Part shown: positions 44,856 through 57,290 of the stretch, piece by piece
How positions within the stretch are numbered: position 1 is the stretch's first letter
Layout: every line of letters begins with the position of its first letter
Assembly: GCA_018296165.2 (NCBI GenBank)
Contig: JACKQL020000043.1
Location: 124,001-188,000, forward strand
Reading direction: 5' to 3'
Source: Termitomyces sp. T153
Lineage: Eukaryota; Basidiomycota; Agaricomycetes; Agaricales; Lyophyllaceae
Length of the DNA stretch: 64,000 nucleotides
Made by a program: the position numbers and the translations under genes
The notes under the pieces: model-generated
What the model was told of the DNA's origin: nothing
Seen by the model: the letters and a program-made list of their open reading frames with translations, nothing else
Databases searched by the model: none

Positions 44856-46459
44856 ATGACTTCTACTTGCCTTGCATACACTATGCAGACATGGGCTCGG
44901 TACTCGCTTGTTATCCTGGTGATACTGGTGCGTCATACTCACACTACTATTCAACTCCAAGTACAACATTCCCTCGTACCAAGATATTCCTACATTCAAT
45001 CTTGAGCTTGTCACATGAAGAGTACAGTCGAGCGACATCTCTCTCCTCGATAATAGGTGGTGGAAAGAAATATGAGGCGCCGCTCGTACCGTCGGAGTAC
45101 TATTTCCCACTCGACGCGACAAATGCAACACTGGCTGTTGATCGCAGAGCCAACGCTACCTTTGTTATTCTTGCGAGAAATTCAGACATCAATGGTGCAA
45201 TACGGAGTGTACGAGACATCGAGGACCGGTTCAATAGGGCTCGTGGTTACCCTTACGTCTTCTTGAACGAAATGCCATTCACAGAAGAGTTCAAGAAGTG
45301 AGATGTCTCACGGTCCATCCTCATGTGGATCATTAATGCTCATGATATTCTACAGACGGGTGTCTGTACTTTCAGCATCCAAGATGGAATTTGGCCTTAT
45401 CCCGCGTGACCATTGGTTCCAACCAGAGTGGATTGACGAAAAGAAGGCGGCGGCGTCGAGGAACAAGATGGAGGAAGAGAAGATTATTTATGGAGGAAGC
45501 GTATCGTGAGTTCCCCGCTTATGTCGGGTGCTCCTTCCGATGAATTTGCCCTAGATATCGCAATATGTGTCGATTTAACTCCGGCGTACGCTAGCCATGA
45601 TGATACCATTCTATTTATTGCTAATGGGCTCTACAGTTCTTTTTCAAACATGAATTACTACAAAAATACCGTTGGTATTGGAGGATAGAGTAAGTTTCTC
45701 CCTCATCCTCTCGAAAATCTTCATTATTTCTAGGCCTGAGGTTCACTTTCACTGTGATCTTTCCTTCGACCCTTTCTTATTCATGGAAGACCACAACAAA
45801 ACATATGGGTGGACGATTACAATGTACGAATTTGAAAAGACTATCCCAACGCTTTGGGGTCATGTCAAAGAGTTCATGCGATTGCATCCGGAATATGTAG
45901 CGAAAGATAATGCGATGGGATTTATGTCTTTAGACGGAGGGGACTCGTTTAACCTGTGCCATTGTGAGCCCTCTTACCTTTTCTTTATAGCCATGGCTTA
46001 TTCAATTCCTAACCAAGTCTGGAGTAATTTTGAGATCGCAGACATGGACTTTTGGCGAGGAGAAGCATATACCGCATTCTTCAATTACCTAGACTCCCAA
46101 GGCGGGTTCTATTACGAGGTATCCGTGAATTTTCCTTGCGTCGTTCATATCACTTACCTTGAATCATGAATAGCGCTGGGGAGATGCACCTGTCCACAGT
46201 ATTGCAGCAGCCATCTTTCTGGACAAAGACCGGTTGCACTTCTTCGATGAAATTGGGTATGAACACAACCCATACACACACTGCCCCAAGAGACAAGAGT
46301 CATGGGAAAGGGGCCGATGTTCGTGTGACCCTGACAAAAGCTTTGGTGAGCATTTGACTTGACTTTCAGAATAATCCAATATCGATATTTATTCCCACAG
46401 ACTATGATGGGTACTCCTGCATGAAGTACTGGGACAATTTTATCAATGGTGGTCGATGA
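44856..46459 (+). CDS. Alpha-1,2-mannosyltransferase, GT15 (KRE2/KTR/MNT1 family)
   Basis: A spliced gene with all junctions canonical. Start is MTSTCLAYTMQTWARYSLVI, a short cytoplasmic tail plus signal anchor. After an intron (about 44959-45021) comes NATFVILARNSDINGAIRSV, FNRARGYPYVFLNEMPFTEE and DHWFQPEWIDEKKA. A small exon follows (YRNMCRFNSG), then FFFKHELLQKYRWYWRIE/PEVHFHC, DHNKTYGWTITMYEFEKTIP, FEIADMDFWRGEAY, RWGDAPVHSIAAAIFLDKDR, YEHNPYTHCP and CMKYWDNFINGGR. These are the diagnostic GT15 blocks. Length is about 390 aa, usual for the family. It adds mannose to O- and N-linked glycans in the Golgi. No lesion seen. Confidence 0.9.
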
Positions 46460-46743
46460 AGTATGAAGCATGATGAAGGACTAGCAAAGTAGATATACCA
46501 TGGACAGACCAGTAATTAATTGTACATCGTGTAAAGTTGACATTGTATCTAATGTCTTTCTTAACTCTTAGTCATACATACATATTCAATCAATGTATTT
46601 GTGCATCCACCTGCAGATACATTGCGCGTACAAAATCCAAATTTTCATGTATCAGACCCTCTGGACCCCCACCCCCCCTTACCTCGTACTCCGGATTTTT
46701 CTGGTGCGTACCTCTTGGTTTTGAGTCGTGATAGTCAATCACA
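46460..46743. other. Intergenic between GT15 and inverted arm B
   Basis: No gene seen. It contains a pyrimidine-rich stretch CCCCCACCCCCCCTTACCTC at about 46666-46685. Confidence 0.5.
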
Positions 46744-49700
46744 TGGAGCCTCGTATAGTACTCAGTGGACTACTAGGTGTCCGCACACCGCTTAGCTTAA
46801 TGCCCACGAATGAGCTACCCAGTCTTTCCCAGTCTTTCCCACTCTCGCTAAAGCCCGGTGTAATCAGTTTGCGGATAGTTGACCCCATCAAGACCCGACC
46901 CTCTGAGTCGTCGCTTGCTCTATGTTCTTTCCCTGGTTCGAAGGCACTCCGAAATCATGTACAAATGATTGAGACGCATGGATTCTGAGAACTATGTATA
47001 CTTATAAATTGCCAGCACAATCTCAAATATAGATACCAATATGGATGGAGAGTAGACTGCTTGTGGAGACTCGGAGGTCAAACCAACGCAAAACAACGAT
47101 TCAACAATTGGCAGAGGCCGATTCGCCATGGAATAGCGAAGCTTCAGTGTTAGCTTCAATGATCAAATTTGAAGTCTCTGCCGAACGAGGCGTTATGGAG
47201 CAAGGATGGGGAGTCTTATGGCTGAAAAGCGGATATGATCAAGCTTATCTGAAGGATCAATTGATGCTATACCTTACGAGCCCACTGGTATATGAGTCAT
47301 CAACGTCAATTTCATTTCCCTGTTCATCTCGCGCCTTCCTGATGTTGAAGGTAGCCATGATAGATGAAATAAGAAGCCAGACCTAGGAAAATTAGAATAT
47401 TAACATTGCATTGGAACATTCTGTTGCGCAAAGGTTTCACCATCGAACTAGCCATATGACGGCCTGGGCAAATCCTTGTGGACCATCCGGTTAGCTTTAG
47501 GCGACAGTACAGTGCTGAAGTGATTGCGACATACCGTCTGCCAAACCCAAAAGCAATGATATCATCGTCAGTGTTTAGATGTCCATTCTCGTCAAAGAAC
47601 CTCTCGGGTTTGAACAAATCGGGTTCACGGTACCGTGACTCGTCATGTGTCATCGACCTGCAAGGGACATAGTACATTGTTAGTAAAGCGCGGGATAATT
47701 GACCCGATACGCACCATATATTGGGCATGACCAAAGTTCCTGTCTTAGAATTAGTAGAAGAAATAATTGCATAGCACAGGAAGGAAATTTACCTTTCGGG
47801 ATGAAATATCCATTGTAAACATCATCCATAGAGGTAGAATGGACAATACCTAGCGGAGCAACTGGGCGCCATCTCATAATCTCTCGATAGACGGCCTCGA
47901 CATATGGCAAGTTGGGGCGATCACTGAAGTCTGGTAATCGTTTCCGGCCTATGACAGCGTCAATCTCGTCTTGAGCCTTTCTCTGAGCTTCAGGATTGAC
48001 GAGCATTGCGTAAATGAATGTTCCAGCTACGGATACAGTCTGTAAATTCAAGTCAATGGCCTCGCTACACATATGATTAATTTACAAAACTGTATCTGCG
48101 CCACCTGTTTAATCTTTATTTTTGAAGATTAATATAGAATTATTCTGGATCATACCTACAAAAGCAGTCGCCATGGTCGACTTGAGATCTGCTTCTGTTA
48201 GTGCCATCGGACCGAGAACACTGTTTTGCTTTAGTAACCGTTCTGTCAAACTAGATAATTCGATCCCGGTAGCCTTTTCATCCTGGATCAGCACAGTTGC
48301 TAGAAATATTGAATGAACGAACACTCACCATTTTATCTTTGACGTATTTGAACGGAACTTCTACCATCTCCCTTGCGTATGCACGGCACTCCGCTGCAAA
48401 GTGATGGAATTGGGCGCCGGGAAACCATGTTGGAATATGGCGGAGGAAGGGTAAAGCATTAACTACCGTGGCACCAGGGAAAAAACTTTGGGAGAGCATA
48501 TCAACAGTTCGCTCGGATATTGTGACAAATTTTTCGAGATTAGACTTTGACATGTTCTTATCGTACACTGTGGCCATTACAATTGCTCCCGCAGTGCTGA
48601 ATAACTTTATAAAAATGGTTCAAGACTCAAGATTAAGATGACGCACGTTCTGAAGTGTGCTAGAAAGTCATCAGGCGCCACGAGTAACCTGTGGAGAAGT
48701 TCGTGAACCTTGAGAACATGCACGGGTTCATGTACGGTTTTGATTTCTTGCTTGTTGAATGCCTGTTGGAAGATACGCCTATGGCGACGCCATGTATCTC
48801 CGTATCTCAGGAACGCGGAAGAGAAATCCAATCCCATTCTAAGATTGTGTAATCATTTCACAGATTTCCATGAAGGTCAAGCAGAAAAGACTCACAAAGG
48901 CACCATCGTAACTTCAGACCGATCAGAATAGATACTGGATCGCTTCTCAAGCAAAGCGTTTGCATCTTGCAATTTATCGAGGATGACTATGTGTTGGTTG
49001 TATGCCCTGACATGAACAATGTCTCCTGAAGGTGTTCAATTAGTACAGTGAACAAATGATCTGGAACAGTAATCACCGTATTCTTTAGCCCACTCTGCGT
49101 ATTTCAACCAAGGAAGAACTGTTGGTAACTCTCCAGCATTCCCTGATATCAGGCTCGGCTTAGGGCCAGGTGGGTAAGGGGGCCGTGAGGAAGACAGCCA
49201 TTTTCTGAAAAGAAATATAACGGAGGCGGTCAAGAGGAGATATATGGGTGAGAGCAATATACCCATGTCTGAGCTGTTTCGGTAGGCAGCTGTCCAGCTT
49301 TTTATACATCTCATCTGGTCATACTATTGAGGGAATTTCCCGATCATGGAACAAAATGACAAAGAAGGAGTAAGTACAGTACTGCTTTGAAAATGTCATA
49401 CATGCCGATACAGGAACTGATGAGAAATATCCCCGATGCCGTTCAGAGATGTTTGGTAAAATTTGGGAATGTCACTCAGAAGCTTTCTACAGTGGCTATG
49501 TGCACCGAGGGATTCATCGACCTAGAGGCTCGTGATCTACAAGGATAATTGTCCAAAGTGTTGCTCGTAATAATCTCTATATATTCATGGGACGACGGAC
49601 GTGGGAAAGTGGCTGCGCCTATGCGACGACTCCGGAAGATTTCTGCTGAGTAAGGGCTGACCCAAGAACCTTCCTTTTAAGTTCGGTCGATGCCTTATCA

Positions 49701-50340
49701 GGTTCGCAAGTGCATCAAGTAGGTCAGATCAGGCTGTTGGATGGATGGATGGATGGATCTCTGTTTAATGCCAGCAAGCCACAGAACGGGCTGGGGAGCG
49801 AGCCGTAACTGTGCAGCTAAGTATAGTTGTAGTTGGAAAGTATGAATAGTACGTAAGCGTTGATCTGGGCCTTTCCTGGTGGTATTTTCGTTGGCTTGGA
49901 TAGGTAGGGTAAGGCGAAGTGTAGTAGCCGGCGATTGAGAATTGGATGGGGTAAGAATGGAGAACAATAGAATGAAATAAAGAGATGAATAAGGACTGAT
50001 TGGGTCCGTGGTCCCCTTTGTGCCTGCTAGGTGTTGCGTGTGTGCTGGTCCTATGTCTGTTGTGCGTACCTGTAATTGTACCCTACTGCTTTGTGTCATG
50101 TTATGGTGTTTCCTCCCAGACATTTCTGTCTACTACTCTTCCTTGTCCTTGCTCTCCTCTTTCTCCATGTCCTCCTCTGTCCTCCCTATGTACCCATCTT
50201 CCTCCTCTCTCTCTTCTAGTCTCTGCCAGTACCTCTTTTCTGTCCCCATTTCTTTGTTATCTTCCACCATTGGTTTCAGTGTTTCTTCTGACCTTGGTTC
50301 ACCCATCTTTGTGAAGGCTCCTGATTTTCCCAAGAACTTT
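46744..50340. repeat. Arm B of the inverted duplication
   Basis: Reverse complement of 570-4172. The inner end lies within a remnant of the YR gene (about 46744-46855, corresponding to SSFASIKLSGVHTRSSPL in arm A). The outer end is at 50340, where arm A meets the copia LTR. The (GGAT)n tract at about 49739-49757 corresponds to the CCAT tract of arm A. Confidence 0.85.
47101..49266 (-). CDS. Cytochrome P450 monooxygenase, copy B
   Basis: Same gene plan as copy A, about 500 aa. Start is MGILLSPIYLLLTASVIFL at 49266 with a TATA-like element (TATAAAAAG on minus) some 35 bp before. Anchor and hinge are as in copy A. The intron after YVKDKM keeps CCAG|GATGAAAAGG, so splicing gives KM/DEKATGIELSS in frame. 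I-helix GADT/TVSV, VYREIMRWRPVAP (ExxR), FKPERFF and FGFGRR/ICPGRHMASS are intact. The last exon, SHKTPHPCSITPRSAETSNL, ends at TGA 47103-47101. This copy is the better candidate for a working enzyme; its substrate is unknown. Confidence 0.85.
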
Positions 50341-50499
50341 CCCATGGATTCTAAGTTCTTCATCTGCTTCTCCAAGTATGTCTCTGTGCCCCTCATATTT
50401 GGAACAATCTTTGATGATAAGCTCTTGCATTTGGTATCATTTGGTATCTCTTTTCACATGGGCATCTAGTGGTTTTAGTAGGTACAACCTTGGTGCAGT
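50341..50499. other. Sequence between arm B and unit U fragment
   Basis: It continues an open minus-strand frame (MRGTETYLEKQMKNLE, start at 50396) that enters arm B. The charged, purine-driven composition argues against a real protein. No match elsewhere in the window. Confidence 0.3.
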
Positions 50500-50743
50500 A
50501 CTCACCTATCTATGAATGTCTTGTGCAGCATTGGATTAGTCTTGAAAATTTTTCTCTCAGAAGTTTGACAACATGTTTCTGTGGTTTGGTGCTTTGGGGA
50601 AATCTGTTTGTGAGCACAAATCCTCCTGTAGGAATTGTCTTTTGCTAAGTTGCCCTCCACATTCTGAGAACCTGTTCTTTTGTTCATCTTTTATTGTGGG
50701 TTAATGCGACATATTTTGTCTGCCACTCAGGCTGTTGGGGTTT
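50500..50743 (-). repeat. Unit U copy 2, right part (inverted)
   Basis: Reverse complement of 33798-34036, for example GAGGGCAACTTAGCAAAAGAC and ACCAAACCACAGAAACATGTT. It directly abuts the B2 repeat of N2. Confidence 0.75.
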
Positions 50744-51265
50744 CCCAATGTTTGTGCCTTGAGTCCACATTCTCTTGTGTTCACACCTCTTTATAGTGGC
50801 AAGGACCCCCAACCATTGTCAGAGGCATCTTCTGAAGGTGGCTCTTAGTCAGGGGTGGTTGTACTATCTTAGCTGTAGCATAGTCCTCCAAGTACCATAG
50901 TACAATACAATGTCTAGTATGTTAATGATGGAAGTGGGTGGATGGGCTGCTTGAGATGTTCAGTGCAAACCCTGACATGCTGGTTATAGATCACTGTCAG
51001 TAGCTTGATTTTCACAACTCCGAGTTTCTGATGCACCTGGGAGGAAGATCACTGTCACAAGGAGGGCTAGATGTTTCTCCTGTGCTGTATCTCCTCCTGT
51101 GTCACATGATCACTACAGCTGGGCTATTGCATTGAACTCAGTACAAACAGTTGTTTGACCTCAACCAATGTTTGTGCCTTGAGTCTGTGTTCTCTTGTGT
51201 TCACACCTCTTTATAGGTGACAAGGACCCCTGACCATTGTCAGAGCTGACTTCTGAAGGTGGCTC

Positions 51266-52400
51266 AAGAAGAGGGCACAGGAAGAATGTAGAGTATTTGG
51301 TAGCTGAATGATTTGGGAAGGGGAGATAGATTTTGTGTTGCTGTGTAACACATTGCCAGACAGAAAGTAGGAGAAAAATAGAAGTCTGTGGGCCATTTGT
51401 TATGAGTTTCTGCACACAAACATCAATGCATGCATCAATGACAGGTGTTGTCTGATGTAATGTTGCAAAGTATTGGATTTCCAACAGCCTGCAGCTTGAA
51501 TCATATGGGGTGCCCACCCAGACTGCACTAGGAAGGTGGTGCCACCAGCCCTCATTCAAAGACTGGCAATGGACTTGGTAAAAAACATGCAAAGATGTTT
51601 GATGAACCAGTTATGCTTGGGCACATCACCTATTGTTTGAGCCATAGCTTTAATAATATAGGGAATCTTGTATTTCTGGACTGCAGATATTAGTAGAATT
51701 GAGTCCATGGATCAGTGTAGCTATTGTTCTTTGACAGAAGGACATGGTTGCCCTTGAAGAAAGGGTTGGCCTTGTGAGCTGGCAGTAAGAATTTGCAAGA
51801 GTTATCTGTTAGACAACCATTGCAATCTTTGCAATTTTCCTGTTGTCAAGGAGATTTTCATTGTCCAGTTGTGCCATTTCACCAAGCCAAAGTAGGGCAT
51901 GGAAGCCAGTGGTAAGCATCCCAACAAACAATCTGTCATCATGTGACTGAGAGTTATGGTAGTGGTCAATGATGAGCACCAGATCATCTTGTGACAGGGC
52001 TTCCTTCTGGTTTGGGGACACTCCATGAAGCCTGAGTGATCCCACTAGAGTGTCCTTCATGATCCTAGAGTGGTGTTCTTTATGAACATTGGAGGAGTAA
52101 GGCTCCAGCTAAGAGCAAATGCCATATAGGTAAGTGCCAACACTGCAGGGGAAAATGTGGTGAGCCATATATGTTGTGAATAGCAAGAGGGTTTCAGGGG
52201 TGAATTCAACCAGGAAGTTGTGAATGCATACAAAGTTCAAGTAAGAGTTCAAAGTGAAGCTGTAATTTTTGAAGGTTCTGTTGACTACTGCAGCACCCAA
52301 GAAGATAGAGTGCTCCCTGTAGAGTTCCTCTTTCATCCAGGCTTCCCATTTGGGAAGCCTGGATGGCACATTGCAAGAGATCATTTTTTTGCTGCCCCCA
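51266..52400 (-). pseudogene. N2 tyrosine recombinase, broken
   Basis: Blocks in order on the minus strand: SIFLGAAVVNRTFKNYSFTL (~52310) and TPETLLLFTTYMAHHI (SAM-like DNA-binding part); LRLHGVSPNQKEALSQDDLV (52060); DRLFVGMLTTGFHALLWLGE (family has LLRLGE, so the first catalytic Arg is Trp); and GWWHHLPSAVWVGTPYDSS / LEIQYF near 51560-51480, the distorted remains of the HxxR..W..Tyr region. Stops and shifts break every block. Confidence 0.75.
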
Positions 52401-53925
52401 GCAGTTCACAAGGGGGTTCAAAGAGGTTTATCACCAGTCCAGGTACATGTTCAACAGCAGGGATGAAAATTATTCCTGGATAGCAGATCAGCTATTTCAT
52501 TTTGCTCACCAGGGACATGCAGGACTTTGAGTTGGTGTTCTTAATTGATTAAGATGTCTACAATGGCCTTTAGGAGGGGATTGTAGAGTAGAGAGGCATG
52601 TAGTGAGTTGAACATGTTGACAGTGTTAGAATTGTTGGTGAAGATTATGATCTTAGAGCAGTGGGGTACTTGTTGAGCTGCATCTAAAAAGGCACAAGCT
52701 ACACACAGTGCCTCTAGATAATAAATCAAATTTGAGGGAGTGTCAGCAGGTATACTGCAGTAAAATACAAGGCCAGTGGAAGTAAACCAGAAGGTCATGG
52801 ATTCAAGGCAAGCATCTGTGTACACAATGATGTCAGCAGCTGCAGGGGGCCAGGCAGTGGACTCAAGGATATGAAGGCTATTAGCAACTTTGAGGTGTTG
52901 TAACACCCACAAGAGGTCACTATGCATTGTAATGTTACACCAAATATGAATATGTGCACCAGTATTTGCAGCTGTTCCTGCAATTCTGGAGTAAATGTTA
53001 GAGAGACATGGATGGAGGAGGGTGAACACATTGAAGGACCAATATAGTCATCCAGAAAGGTGTTGATATTCCTTTTGCCCAAACCATCAGGGTTTCTGCT
53101 TAGGTTGAGCAGTTATTTGTTCAAGTTCTTCAATGAGATCCAATTTTGATTGGTGGGGCAAGGTCATCATTATTTTCTGTGCATGTGCATCAACCTCAAT
53201 TCTAATGATAGTGAGGGGATTTCCTGATTTTTGTTTATGTTCTTGATGGGGGATACCAAGTCAATCCCATAACCTCAGGAGAGTGCACTAATCCCGTGGC
53301 ATTGTGAAGTTGTAAGGTTCATAATAATCTGTATCATCAGCTTCAGCTATGCCATACAAATTGATGTCTAACACTAGAAAGCAATTCATCCCCATCACAT
53401 GCTTTTCAATCCATGTAACCAAACTGTTCACAGATCCCTAAATGTTAAGAGATGCATGTCCACCAAATGCATTGCAACAGTTTATGTAACATTGTCCTTC
53501 AATAGCATTCACCTACTTGATTTGCCAGTGAGGGTGTACTGGGCAGAGTTGGTATGCATTGGAAATATCTGATTTACATAGGACAAGTTTCTTTGGCTGA
53601 GAGTTGTCTAAGGCTAGAAGTTGTTTGCCAAGATGTTTTATAGAGTTGAGTGGCATCCCTGCAATGTCAGTGTGGTTGATCATTGAATCCAGAGAGTACT
53701 GCCTGACTGATTCATAACAAGCCTCAAGTCTAAGCCTCCAGCTTTGGGTACAGCATGTATTGGTGAACTGTACATTCCTGGCAAGAGATCTGAGCCAAAT
53801 GAGGGGGAGAAGCAATGACATGCAATTTCTATGTCTCTTTGTATGGTACTTGATAAGACTTTTTCTCAAACTGTAGACCATTCTTAATGAATTCATCTCA
53901 AAATTGATGCAGAACAAGGTCAATA
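52401..53925 (-). pseudogene. N2 reverse transcriptase and RNase H-like domain, broken
   Basis: 53923-53513 reads SLDSMINHTDIAGMPLNSIK and KSDISNAYQLCPVHPHWQIK (RT palm with the first Asp; Gln where Arg is usual). About 53300-53080 includes TMPRD and NPLTIIRIEVDAHAQKI. The 53029-52541 block carries the RNase H-like domain ADIIVYTDACLESMTFWFTS, LEALCVACAFLDAAQQ and IIIFTNNSNTVNMFNSL. HVPGEQNEIADLLSR-like codons follow near 52500 in damaged form. It is the DIRS-order RT type, unrelated to the gypsy RTs of the window. Confidence 0.8.
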
Positions 53926-54950
53926 CTTACTCAACTTGAAAGCTTAGCTACTGTTTTCTAAGCCTTTTTCAGCTCTGCAGCATTTTCCAAGGTGAAAGGT
54001 CCTCATTGTTGCATGCAACAGCTCAATGTTATAGGTTCATCAGGTAATCCAGCTGAGATTTGTTGAGGGCAGCTTTGAGCCCTCATTTGGCAATTTTGAA
54101 ATCAAGTTATGACTTGAAGGGTATCCAGGGCTCAAAATCTGGAAGTGGTGGTGATTTTGTAGGAAAGCAATCCTCATAAAATCCAATCTTAGTTAAAATT
54201 CCAGAGTGTGAATAATAGACAATTTAATAAAGTTCTTCATAATAATGATTCAGACATGGTAATAAGTAAACAGCAAGGATCCTCTAAATTGGGCTCCAAG
54301 CAAACTTCTAAACCATTCAGACCTCTCAAGAATTCAGAAGCTGTCATACTTTGAGGAATCAATCAATTGACATGAACCTGTACTTACTTCTTGTTCTACT
54401 GAATGTTTGAAGGCATCAATATTGGGCACTATATCATCTGATTGTTTGCTGTACCAATAAACACTTGACAGCATTGCTAATATACTGATTGGACATACCT
54501 GTTGCACATTGAGGCTTGATGTCTGGATATGCAAAATATGCAACATTGTATTGCTTTGAATGTAAATCTGAAGCAGACTTTAAATTGGTCAAAGTTTCCA
54601 GGCCTAATTGAAAATGTTTTGTTAGATTTAGCTCAAGTTACAGTGACTTTCTCAATTCATCTGGGCATGATTGAGAGTCAAACCACTATAAAAATGCTGC
54701 ATTCTGTTGTGTGATCTCCTGTTTTTTTCTATACAGGCTCTCCTATCTGTCACAAATACAAGGTTCTTGCAAATCTTGCCATATATATTGCACCTTGAAT
54801 GGCTATACAGGGTTCAAGGCTGAGGAACATCCATGGTAATAACACAAAATTGTAGTATAATAGGGCAATTACTCTGATACAAAGACAGTACCCAGTAAAT
54901 GATTTAGATTGTAGATGATGGCTCTCTGTGATCTAATCAGGCCTGATTGA
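53842..54950 (+). repeat. Unit U copy 2, left part
   Basis: Direct copy of 32371-33343 plus 33656-33797 without the solo LTR. At about 54810-54827 the single AAGGC marks the empty site. It ends at CTAATCAGGCCTGATT, where N2 A1 begins. Confidence 0.75.
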
Positions 54951-54955
54951 TCAAG

Positions 54956-55170
54956 TTCAAACAATTGTTTGTACTGAGTTTCATGTGATAGCCCAGCTGT
55001 AGTGATCATGTGATGCAGGAGGAGACAGCACAGGAGAAATGTCTAGTCTTTCTTGTGACAGTGATCTTCCTCCCAGATGCATCAGAAACTCAGAGTCATG
55101 AAGATCAAGCTACTGACAGTGATCTTCCCCCTAGTGTGTCAGGCTTCACACCAAACATCTTGAGCAGGAT
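54956..55170 (+). repeat. N2 A1 terminal repeat
   Basis: Matches 50949-51160 in reverse complement (AACAATTGTTTGTACTGAG, GACAGTGATCTTCCTCCCAG). It lies directly upstream of the N2 gag-like gene. Confidence 0.72.
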
Positions 55171-55228
55171 CAAGACTTTGTCAATTGTACTAGTGTACTC
55201 ATCACCATTAACTCCTATACTTGTTTAA

Positions 55229-57290
55229 ATGAGAAAATATGAGGAAATGATATCAGTTACACCCATGTTACCAGGAAACAGCTATACAACCTCAAACAAA
55301 TCCCTAGGAACATTGTGGGGAAGGATACAAGGAGTGCCTCACAAGTTACCCCTATTGAACAGGGTCTCCACCACCAACTCATCACCTCAGGAATGGAAAA
55401 GGAAGTTGAGCAATTCAGAAATGGAGAACAAATCAAAAAGGATGCACTTATCAGGATGATCACTCTCTGTGGAAAGTCTACCAGTCTGATGGCCATGTGC
55501 TTATCAGGATCATCACCCTCTGCAGAAAGTCTACCAGTCTGATGGCCATCAAGCAACAAACAGCCACCCAATATATTAAACTCATTGATCAGATTGAGAG
55601 ACAAATTAAGCAGCACTCTGTGAGAGGTGGGAATGAAAGGACTATGAAACACACAGCCTGATGCAGAGAATGGGACTGGAGGTCCCAATTGTAGATCACC
55701 CTCTTGTGTATTGATTGACAATGAAACAGACAAGTTCCTCAACAAAGTTAATGAAGCCTTATGAGAGATGTATCAGATGATGACAACACCAATGATAAAA
55801 CTCCAACCAGAAAGAAATGAAAGATTAACAAGTCCAAGCTTCTTTGGTTTAAGCAAGAACTTGCTGCTCAAGCCACAGGACAACCCAAAATGTTATACAC
55901 ATGAGAACTCTTTGAGTTCTACAGTAGAAACCCAACCAAAATTAAAAGACAAATTCACCTTGCCCAATCTGCCTCAGTTGGATTTCCTTCCTCCCTATGG
56001 GACAATGTCATACATGGAAGGCTTGTCAACTTTGACATCATTCTCAGTTCTATCCACCATGTTGGGGCTCCTAAAGAGAATTGAGGCCATATCAGAGATC
56101 ATGAGCTTGTCCTTGGAAGTAGCAATCCACCTCAGAAAGTTGAATCTTGCAGGCACTGGATTACTGCCTTCACCATATTCAAAGAAGCTATCTGATTTGC
56201 CTTCCCAAATCATGAGAATGAGCTCAGTTAGAAATGTCTATCTCATTGGTGGATAACTCTTGTGCAAATGAAGAGGACACATCAGAGTAGACAATATCTT
56301 CAACAATGTCTGACCACTTGCACTTTGGTCCAGTCATGGTTAGATAGTAAATATGACAATAATTTATGTATCTTTGTGATTACCCCAGTCAAACATCATT
56401 CAACACTGAGGGAATATTCAAGGACTATTTTGCCTTCAAGAGCAAATTAGCCCATAGAAGAATTATTAAGTTTGACAAAGCCTGACTTTGATGAATTTTG
56501 AAAGCTTGAATATGTGATTCTTGACACAGACAGAATTGAATTTACTTCCACATCAAATCCAAGCAGAGTCAAATCCAAACATGTGAGTGGTAGTGCAGCT
56601 GCATTGACCAATCAAGAAATATGCAGATGATTCAATTCCTCCAAGGGTTGTCAATTCACTCCCACTGCCTGTTGCTACAAACACACATGCTACAAGTGCA
56701 GAGAAGATCATGCTGTCCCTCAGTGCACCCAGTAGCTATGGCACTCTAAAGACCTGTGAAATTTGGCCAAAATACCTATGATACAACTATTGAGGTGAAA
56801 TTGGTGAGTTCTCTACTTCACTTGCAGATTGGTCAGAGACTGCAAAGTCCTTCCCTGGAATGCCTATCAATGAATTAAACAACACCATTGTCAATGACAC
56901 CTTATGCCTCCACCCATGGCTTTTCAAGATAATAATCCCCATCAATGTTGACACCTTCAAAAACCTACTCTCTGACCACCCAAACCAACCTTTTGAGGCT
57001 TCAGTTTGCAAAGGGCTCTGAAACAGGTCTGGCCCTTTGCAAACACACACCCTGGCATTTATCCTGACATGTTTGATGCCTCTCTGCCTATGCCTGACAA
57101 TGTCAAAGAAGCCAACTTTCTCTGAGAGCAAGGGAGTACCCAAAGACTTCTACATATGTATGCATGAAACCTGGGACTGGGCCACCAAGTCTGTAATCAA
57201 TGATCCTATGGTTGCACCATATGTTGTTTGGGATGTGCAAATGCAGTACAGATGGATGGGCACTGCCTGGGAGTAAATTTTTTACCAAGC
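55229..57290 (+). pseudogene. N2 gag-like ORF and N-terminal RT region, broken
   Basis: Plus-strand fragments: 55768-56256 includes FTLPNLPQLDFLPPYGTMSY and SLEVAIHLRKLN. Shifted frames near 56130-56350 carry the EWITAF..KEAICFAFPN-type core. A Cys/His cluster (CQFTPTACCYKHTCYKC, REDHAVPQC) lies at about 56650-56730. It is followed by IIIPINVDTFKNLLSDHPNQ (56930-57000) and WATKSVINDPMVAPYVVWDV (57180), the stretch preceding the DIRS-type RT palm. It ends abruptly after 57290. The RT continuation is on the other strand at 53925. Confidence 0.7.

Larger units (their letters stand above)
50744..53925 (-). mobile_element. N2: Ngaro-like YR retrotransposon, 3' part (RT, RNase H, YR, B1-A2-B2)
   Basis: In element orientation (minus) the order is RT, RNase H-like, tyrosine recombinase, then B1 (51265-51165), A2 (51160-50949) and B2 (50844-50744). 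B1 and B2 are direct copies (AATGTTTGTGCCTTGAGTC, CTTGTGTTCACACCTCTTTATA). A2 equals the segment 54956-55170 that precedes the gag gene at 55229. This A1-ORFs-B1-A2-B2 pattern is the hallmark of Ngaro elements. The 5' part lies on the plus strand from 54956, so the element has been cut by an inversion. Confidence 0.75.

Noticed and set aside
1150..50745. Shared CAACAGCCTGA after the CCAT tail (about 1159) and at about 50729-50741 as a retroposon target duplication
   Set aside because: The second site lies inside unit U, which has its own paralogue at 33798, so the match is probably chance.
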